Of a stretch of 64,000 bases of DNA, positions 58,495 through 64,000 are shown in pieces; the stretch's first letter is position 1, and each line of letters begins with the position of its first letter. The notes beneath the pieces are model-generated. The model had not been told where the DNA came from, did no database searches, and was given only the letters and a program-made list of their open reading frames with translations. This DNA is from Tragulus kanchil (taxonomy: Eukaryota; Chordata; Mammalia; Artiodactyla; Tragulidae): assembly GCA_022376925.1 (NCBI GenBank), contig JAIOJX010000032.1, positions 102,788,794 to 102,852,793 on the forward strand. Direction: 5' to 3'. A program made the translations under genes and the position numbers.

Positions 58495-59019
58495 GTGGGG
58501 CAGACGGTAGGGGAGCAATAAGGGAAGGCTCTTTTAAGGCTATGTTGCTTGATGGGAAGGAGAAGTAGGGATTAGCCAAGGAGTGGGAACTCTGAGCTAT
58601 GTGCTGTGCTCCTGTCCTTCCCATCAAGTAGTGATATGACCTCAGACCCACCTTCTCTTTTCTGGACCTTTACTTTCCTCTCAGGCTATAAAGGTAGCTT
58701 GGTCCTATGTAGCTTCCTTCAAGTTCTAAAAGCCTGTGGTATCTTTGGCATCAAATTCAGGCCAAATAAAAATTGCTTTTGTGTCTTTCCTACCCTAGAA
58801 TAATACACATTACTTTTCTACCCAAAATTAAATTGGGAATGTCCTTAGCAAGCCTCCAAGCTCCCTAAGGTCCAGGATGGAGTCTATCCAATGGGTGTGC
58901 CTCCCATTCTCAGGATAGACCCTAGTACAGTGAGAAGCAAAGGCCCTCTTGGTCTATGTCTTTTAGAGATGGTGAGGTCACCTTGTAAAATCAGAAACAT
59001 TAAAAGGGATCCTATCAGA

Positions 59020-59214
59020 ATTCCTAGTGGCTCAGTGGTAGAGAATCCTCCTGCCAATGCAGAAGACACAGGAAACACAGGTTTGATCCCTGGGTCAGGA
59101 AGATTCCCTGGAGTAGAAAATGGCAACACACTCCAGAATTCTAGCCTGGAAAATTCCATGGATAGAGGAGACTAGAAGGCTACAGTCCATGGGGTCGCAG
59201 TGTCAGACCCAACT
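59020..59214 (+). mobile_element. Bov-tA SINE (repeated at 60142-60338)
   Basis: 'ctagtggctcagtggtagag', 'gaatcctcctgccaatgcag', 'ccctggagtagaaaatggca', 'atggatagaggagactagaa' and 'catggggtcgcagtgtcaga' give a full Bov-tA. The first copy loses its tail at the D16 junction; the second ends 'acccaactgaacatg'. Confidence 0.9.
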
Positions 59215-60339
59215 CTGTGCTGTCCACAGCTGTTTCTACACTACAGCAGCAGAGGAGAGTGTTGCAACAGAGAATATAGGCCTTGAGTATTCACTGTCTG
59301 GCTCTTTGAAGGAAAAAAAGTGCTGACCTCTCACCTCAGAAATTTGAGAAAATTCCCACTTTGATAAGTGGCAGAACCAGGACTCCAACAGAGACTTCAC
59401 TCTAAATTCTGCATTTTTACCTTCCTTGCACAGTCCAACACAGCTCAACATTCAGCTATTCAGTAACTCTCTCCTTGTGACTACTACGGGGTGCATTGTG
59501 TCCCCCTACCTGACCCAGGCAGAATGTATATGTTGCAGTCCTAACCCATGTATCTCAGCATGTAACTTCCCCGTGTGTGTGTATGTGTCTGTGTGTCTGT
59601 GTGTGTGTGTGTGTTTGTGGGGCAGACGGTAGGGGAGCAATAAGGGAAGGCTCTTTTAAGGCTATGTTGCTTGATGGGAAGGAGAAGTAGGGATTAGCCA
59701 AGGAGTGGGAACTCTGAGCTATGTGCTGTGCTCCTGTCCTTCCCATCAAGTAGTGATATGACCTCAGACCCACCTTCTCTTTTCTGGACCTTTACTTTCC
59801 TCTCAGGCTATAAAGGTAGCTTGGTCCTATGTAGCTTCCTTCAAGTTCTAAAAGCCTGTGGTATCTTTGGCATCAAATTCAGGCCAAATAAAAATTGCTT
59901 TTGTGTCTTTCCTACCCTAGAATAATACACATTACTTTTCTACCCAAAATTAAATTGGGAATGTCCTTAGCAAGCCTCCAAGCTCCCTAAGGTCCAGGAT
60001 GGAGTCTATCCAATGGGTGTGCCTCCCATTCTCAGGATAGACCCTAGTACAGTGAGAAGCAAAGGCCCTCTTGGTCTATGTCTTTTAGAGATGGTGAGGT
60101 CACCTTGTAAAATCAGAAACATTAAAAGGGATCCTATCAGAATTCCTAGTGGCTCAGTGGTAGAGAATCCTCCTGCCAATGCAGAAGACACAGGAAACAC
60201 AGGTTTGATCCCTGGGTCAGGAAGATTCCCTGGAGTAGAAAATGGCAACACACTCCAGAATTCTAGCCTGGAAAATTCCATGGATAGAGGAGACTAGAAG
60301 GCTACAGTCCATGGGGTCGCAGTGTCAGACCCAACTGAA

Positions 60340-60840
60340 CATGTACACATGTCCTATGGAAATAAAATGATAGTTGTTAAGACCCTATGCCCATGTTATC
60401 ACACGCAGTTGTGACATGTGACATGTCCTATGGGACATGTGTCATTATCCCCACCCATTCACAGATAAGGAATAGGCATTAACATTTGTGGAATAGCAAG
60501 AGGCTTTAATGAAGGAAAGAGATTTGCTCACAGTCCTGAGTAATAACTAATCCTACATAAAGCTAAATCAAAACTGAAATTAACTCCAAAGCCCATGCCC
60601 TTCATTCATTCATTTAAAATATCATGCCTCGCACACAATGGATACTGCTGGCTTATCCCACACTATGGCATCCATAGCCCTGGAAGATCCAGAAGCAGAA
60701 AAAGAGGGAGTGGAGGAGGGGTGAAAAGGCAGACACACCCCTCTTCCCTGATTCAGGTCCTGCAGGCTAAAGCCTGGGCTGGACCAGGAGAAAATAAATT
60801 CTAAATTGGAAATGAAATTGAGACTTTAAAGAACTAACTG
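60340..60840. other. No gene seen; small internal direct repeat
   Basis: Near 60413-60442 the words 'gacatgtgacatgtcctatg' and 'ggacatgtg' repeat. Weak MIR-like text ('cccattcacagataagg') lies near 60453. Otherwise nothing recognisable. Confidence 0.45.
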
Positions 60841-60845
60841 GCCAG

Positions 60846-61126
60846 GGCTTTCCTTGTGGTCCAGTGGGTAAAGAGTCCACCTTGCAGTACAAGGGGCACC
60901 AATTCGATCCCTGGTCCAGGAAGATCCCATGTGCCACGAAGCGGCTGGACTAGTGTGTCCAATTACAAGCCAGCGCTCTGGAAAGCATGCACCCAGAGCC
61001 GGTGCTCTGCAATGAGAGAGGCCACTGCAGTGAGAGGCTCACACAGGTTAAAGAATAAGAATGGATGAAAATAAATAAGTAAAAAACCAATGCAAGAGGC
61101 CAAAATGTAAAAAGAAAAAGGAGAAA
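60846..61126 (+). mobile_element. CHR-type SINE, intermediate-age relative of the young subfamily
   Basis: Starts 'ggctttccttgtggtccagt'; a perfect 18-bp target-site duplication (aaagaactaactggccag) lies at 60828-60845 and 61127-61144. It keeps the diagnostic 3' words 'gaatggatgaaaataaataa' and 'accaatgcaagaggcc', which correspond to the young family's 'gacggatgaaaatagagaaa' and 'accaatagaagtggcc', but lacks the pyrimidine-rich stretch. Confidence 0.92.
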
Positions 61127-61172
61127 AAAGAACTAACTGGCCAGAAAATGCTCAAATCGGCTTTAAAGGGAT

Positions 61173-63328
61173 GCTCCATCAAACACATCTGAAGGCAATG
61201 ATTAGAGGGAAATAAATGTATTTCACGCTTGCATCTCAACAAGCTCTACTTGTTCAATCTACTCATTGTAAAAGGATGGGCCCACTATGGCAGGAGAGAC
61301 ACAGGGTCCCAGGGAGAGACAGAGCAGAGGATCCAGCCCAGCTGTGTGGGGTCAGAGACCTCCCTGAGGAGCCTCACAGGACAAACAGTCAAGCAAAGAC
61401 ATGGTGTGGAAACAGAGAAATGTCCACTATGGCTACAGTGACAGGTGAGTGGGCGTAGAGTCTGGAGAAGTGAGGGGAGGCAAGAACAGACCACAGAGGC
61501 CTTCCCAGGTCAAGGTGAGAATGCCAGACTTTGTTCTGAGGGTAAAAGAACCTTTACTGGATTTTAGGCAAAATAACAACAATCCAGCTTGCCTTTATAA
61601 AGTATAGTCTGGTTGTAGATTGGAGTAGAGATTGGACAAGTGAAGAGGCCAATTCAGGAAGCTTGTGATGAAATCTGAGGGATGATGGTTGTTTGGACCA
61701 GTAACCATGGAGATGGGAAGGGGGTGGTGTGGAGATGATTTCAAAGGGCCTAGCAGTATTCTATGGAGAAAGTTTTGTCATCTACAATTTCTCCAGAAGA
61801 AATTTACGACATCAGGAGGAATGTGTCATTACTGATCCAAAGATGTACTTGACTAAGATGACCCTGGGCAGGCAGCCAGGCCTTGCCCCTGATGAGGGTT
61901 GCTGGTGGCTCTGGAACATGGGGCTGGGAGGGAAGGGAAGGGGCTCAAGGGGCTGAGAACACTAGGACCAAAGTGTGGAAGTGAACTCACAGTCTCCATT
62001 ATCCAGCAGACTTGGGGTTCCTCCTGACTTAGACACTAACCACTTACAGAAGCCACTTGACCACCATGAGCTTAGAGTTCTCTATATGTTAAGTGGGTGT
62101 AATAAGACTTCTTTCTTACAAATCTTGCAGAGAGGTTGGGAAAGTTATAAATTGAGACCAATAAATTTGGTCCAAGCATAGTCCATTTATTTAGGCACTG
62201 GAGACTAAGAGATGTGAGCAGACCTGGAAGATACTCTGGAATTGAGCTATGCATTAACAAGGCTCCATCAAACACATCTGAAGGCAATGATTAGAGGGAA
62301 ATAAATGTATTTCACGCTTGCATCTCAACAAGCTCTACTTGTTCAATCTACTCATTGTAAAAGGATGGGCCCACTATGGCAGGAGAGACACAGGGTCCCA
62401 GGGAGAGACAGAGCAGAGGATCCAGCCCAGCTGTGTGGGGTCAGAGACCTCCCTGAGGAGCCTCACAGGACAAACAGTCAAGCAAAGACATGGTGTGGAA
62501 ACAGAGAAATGTCCACTATGGCTACAGTGACAGGTGAGTGGGCGTAGAGTCTGGAGAAGTGAGGGGAGGCAAGAACAGACCACAGAGGCCTTCCCAGGTC
62601 AAGGTGAGAATGCCAGACTTTGTTCTGAGGGTAAAAGAACCTTTACTGGATTTTAGGCAAAATAACAACAATCCAGCTTGCCTTTATAAAGTATAGTCTG
62701 GTTGTAGATTGGAGTAGAGATTGGACAAGTGAAGAGGCCAATTCAGGAAGCTTGTGATGAAATCTGAGGGATGATGGTTGTTTGGACCAGTAACCATGGA
62801 GATGGGAAGGGGGTGGTGTGGAGATGATTTCAAAGGGCCTAGCAGTATTCTATGGAGAAAGTTTTGTCATCTACAATTTCTCCAGAAGAAATTTACGACA
62901 TCAGGAGGAATGTGTCATTACTGATCCAAAGATGTACTTGACTAAGATGACCCTGGGCAGGCAGCCAGGCCTTGCCCCTGATGAGGGTTGCTGGTGGCTC
63001 TGGAACATGGGGCTGGGAGGGAAGGGAAGGGGCTCAAGGGGCTGAGAACACTAGGACCAAAGTGTGGAAGTGAACTCACAGTCTCCATTATCCAGCAGAC
63101 TTGGGGTTCCTCCTGACTTAGACACTAACCACTTACAGAAGCCACTTGACCACCATGAGCTTAGAGTTTCTCTATATGTTAAGTGGGTGTAATAAGACTT
63201 CTTTCTTACAAATCTTGCAGAGAGGTTGGGAAAGTTAAGTAAATTGAGACCAATAAATTTGGTCCAAGCATAGTCCATTTATTTAGGCACTGGAGACTAA
63301 GAGATGTGAGCAGACCTGGAAGATACTC
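61173..63328. repeat. Tandem duplication D17 (~1.07-kb unit, offset 1089-1092)
   Basis: Copy A is 61173-62236, filler 62237-62261 (25 bp), copy B 62262-63328. Copy A lacks one T near 62088 and two bases near 62147, both within 150 bp of its end; the rest looks identical. Confidence 0.94.
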
Positions 63329-63544
63329 AGAAGTTAGAAGGGGAATTGGCGATTTTGATTGATTGTGGTGGGTAAGACAAGTCAGGATGATGCTCAGACT
63401 GAGGATACACGACCTCTCCTGCAGGTCCCCCAACCTGCTGACCCTGTGTGTAGGAAGCTGAGGTGATCGTCCATTCCTCTTTCCCTCATCACCAAGAAAT
63501 TCTCTAGAAGACAGGAGTCCCATAAAAATGAAAATAATAAAAAC

Positions 63545-63725
63545 AAACACTCACGTATTTGCTACTTGCCAACTTAGGCCCTGATACTCCCTCACAACAA
63601 TGACCTGTGAGTCAGCAAGCAGAATCCTGTCATTTCACATGTGAGGAAACTGAGGCTCAGAGAAAGGAAGCAGCGACTGAGACCCTCATGTGAATAAGGA
63701 GCAGCTCCCATTCTCAAACCTGGGC
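63545..63725 (+). mobile_element. MIR SINE
   Basis: 'tgtcatttcacatgtgagga' then 'aactgaggctcagagaaagg' is the MIR core; 'cccattctcaaacctgggcc' fits the 3' part. Confidence 0.75.
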
Positions 63726-63735
63726 CTGACTGTAG

Positions 63736-63772
63736 CACACACACGCACGCGCGCACCCCCCTACACACACAG
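63736..63772. repeat. (CA/CG)n tract
   Basis: 'gcacacacacgcacgcgcgc' followed by a C run and 'tacacacacag'. The remaining sequence to 64000 shows nothing recognisable. Confidence 0.88.
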
Positions 63773-64000
63773 TGGGTGGCCCTGCCAGTTCTACCAGTTC
63801 CGACTGATTTAGAGGGGAGGCTTGTCAGGAACAGCCAGGCGCCTGAGTGAATTTGTGACCCCACAGCCAGGTGTTCCTGTCGGCTGCTGACGGCACCTGG
63901 ATTACGTGTGGCAGGAAGAGGGACAGGCCCCAGGCTTTCAACACCAAATCTTTGCCCCAACTCACTGCAACTCTGAGAGGGCTCCTGCTCTCAAATGTCC

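Larger units (their letters stand above)
58093..60336. repeat. Tandem duplication D16 (1120-bp unit, offset 1120-1122)
   Basis: Copy A is 58093-59212 and copy B 59213-60334, sharing 'ct' at the joint with no filler. The only change noticed is one GT unit more in copy B's microsatellite. Copy A ends within the 3' tail of a Bov-tA, and copy B starts in the middle of a hAT element, so the duplication ignores element borders. Confidence 0.95.

Noticed and set aside
836..61126. tRNA genes suggested by A-box/B-box motifs
   Set aside because: All are tRNA-like heads of Bov-tA or CHR SINEs; none folds into a plausible intact tRNA with an acceptor stem in context.
1634..63328. CRISPR array or prokaryotic-type repeat system
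   Set aside because: Units are ~1.1 kb, differ from pair to pair, and occur in mammalian DNA full of SINEs and LINEs.
1634..63328. Satellite DNA or segmental-duplication array
   Set aside because: A satellite has one unit repeated many times. Here each unit is different and present only twice, except at chain overlaps.

Overview
This window looks like nuclear, non-coding DNA from a ruminant (Pecora). The call rests on its mobile elements: 3' fragments of the BovB (RTE-class) LINE, Bov-tA SINEs, CHR-type tRNA-derived SINEs, a ruminant-type L1 3' end, and a background of old mammalian repeats (MIR, MLT1/MaLR LTRs, hAT DNA transposons). I found no convincing protein-coding exon, rRNA, tRNA gene or CRISPR array. 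The longest open frames are explained by SINE sequence, BovB remnants or simple repeats. The window is best read as intergenic or intronic.

The dominant signal is structural. Seventeen times in 64 kb, a segment of about 1.06-1.2 kb is followed at once by a near-identical direct copy of itself (offsets 1082-1205 bp). The duplicated segments have nothing in common in sequence: they cut through SINEs, LTRs, LINEs and unique DNA alike. Junctions are blunt, share 2-3 bp, or carry 1-30 bp of filler, and in three cases the filler is copied from 43-71 bp inside the unit. Differences between copies are mostly homopolymer-length changes and small deletions lying near the junction. This is what overlapping, poorly polished ends of assembly pieces would look like if placed end to end instead of merged. 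About 18-19 kb of the window is probably redundant and the true locus is near 45 kb. If long reads proved the copies real, it would be a remarkable and undescribed duplication process; I think that is the less likely reading.

Layout: 0-5.7 kb holds an MLT1 LTR, an L1 piece with a young SINE, BovB, Bov-tA and a second MLT1; duplication D1 lies here. 5.9-11.3 kb holds D2, unassigned DNA, an old L1 with a nested Bov-tA, and an L1 3' end. 11.4-15.6 kb holds chained D3/D4 over an MLT1 LTR broken by BovB. 16-17 kb is a SINE cluster. 18.8-21 kb is D5 with MIRs. 23-29.2 kb is the chain D6-D7-D8 with an LTR and a young SINE. 29.6-30.7 kb is SINE plus L1. 30.7-38 kb is D9-D11. 38.3-39.2 kb is a simple-repeat and minisatellite block. 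41-43.3 kb is D12. 44-47.2 kb is BovB and SINEs. 47.3-53.8 kb is the chain D13-D14-D15. 54-58 kb is MIR-rich with two hAT transposons. 58.1-60.3 kb is D16 and 61.2-63.3 kb is D17.

No genes act together here. The biological interest is the repeat history: a low-divergence SINE subfamily with a distinctive 3' body, nested insertions with clear target-site duplications, and a faint dispersed repeat I cannot name.
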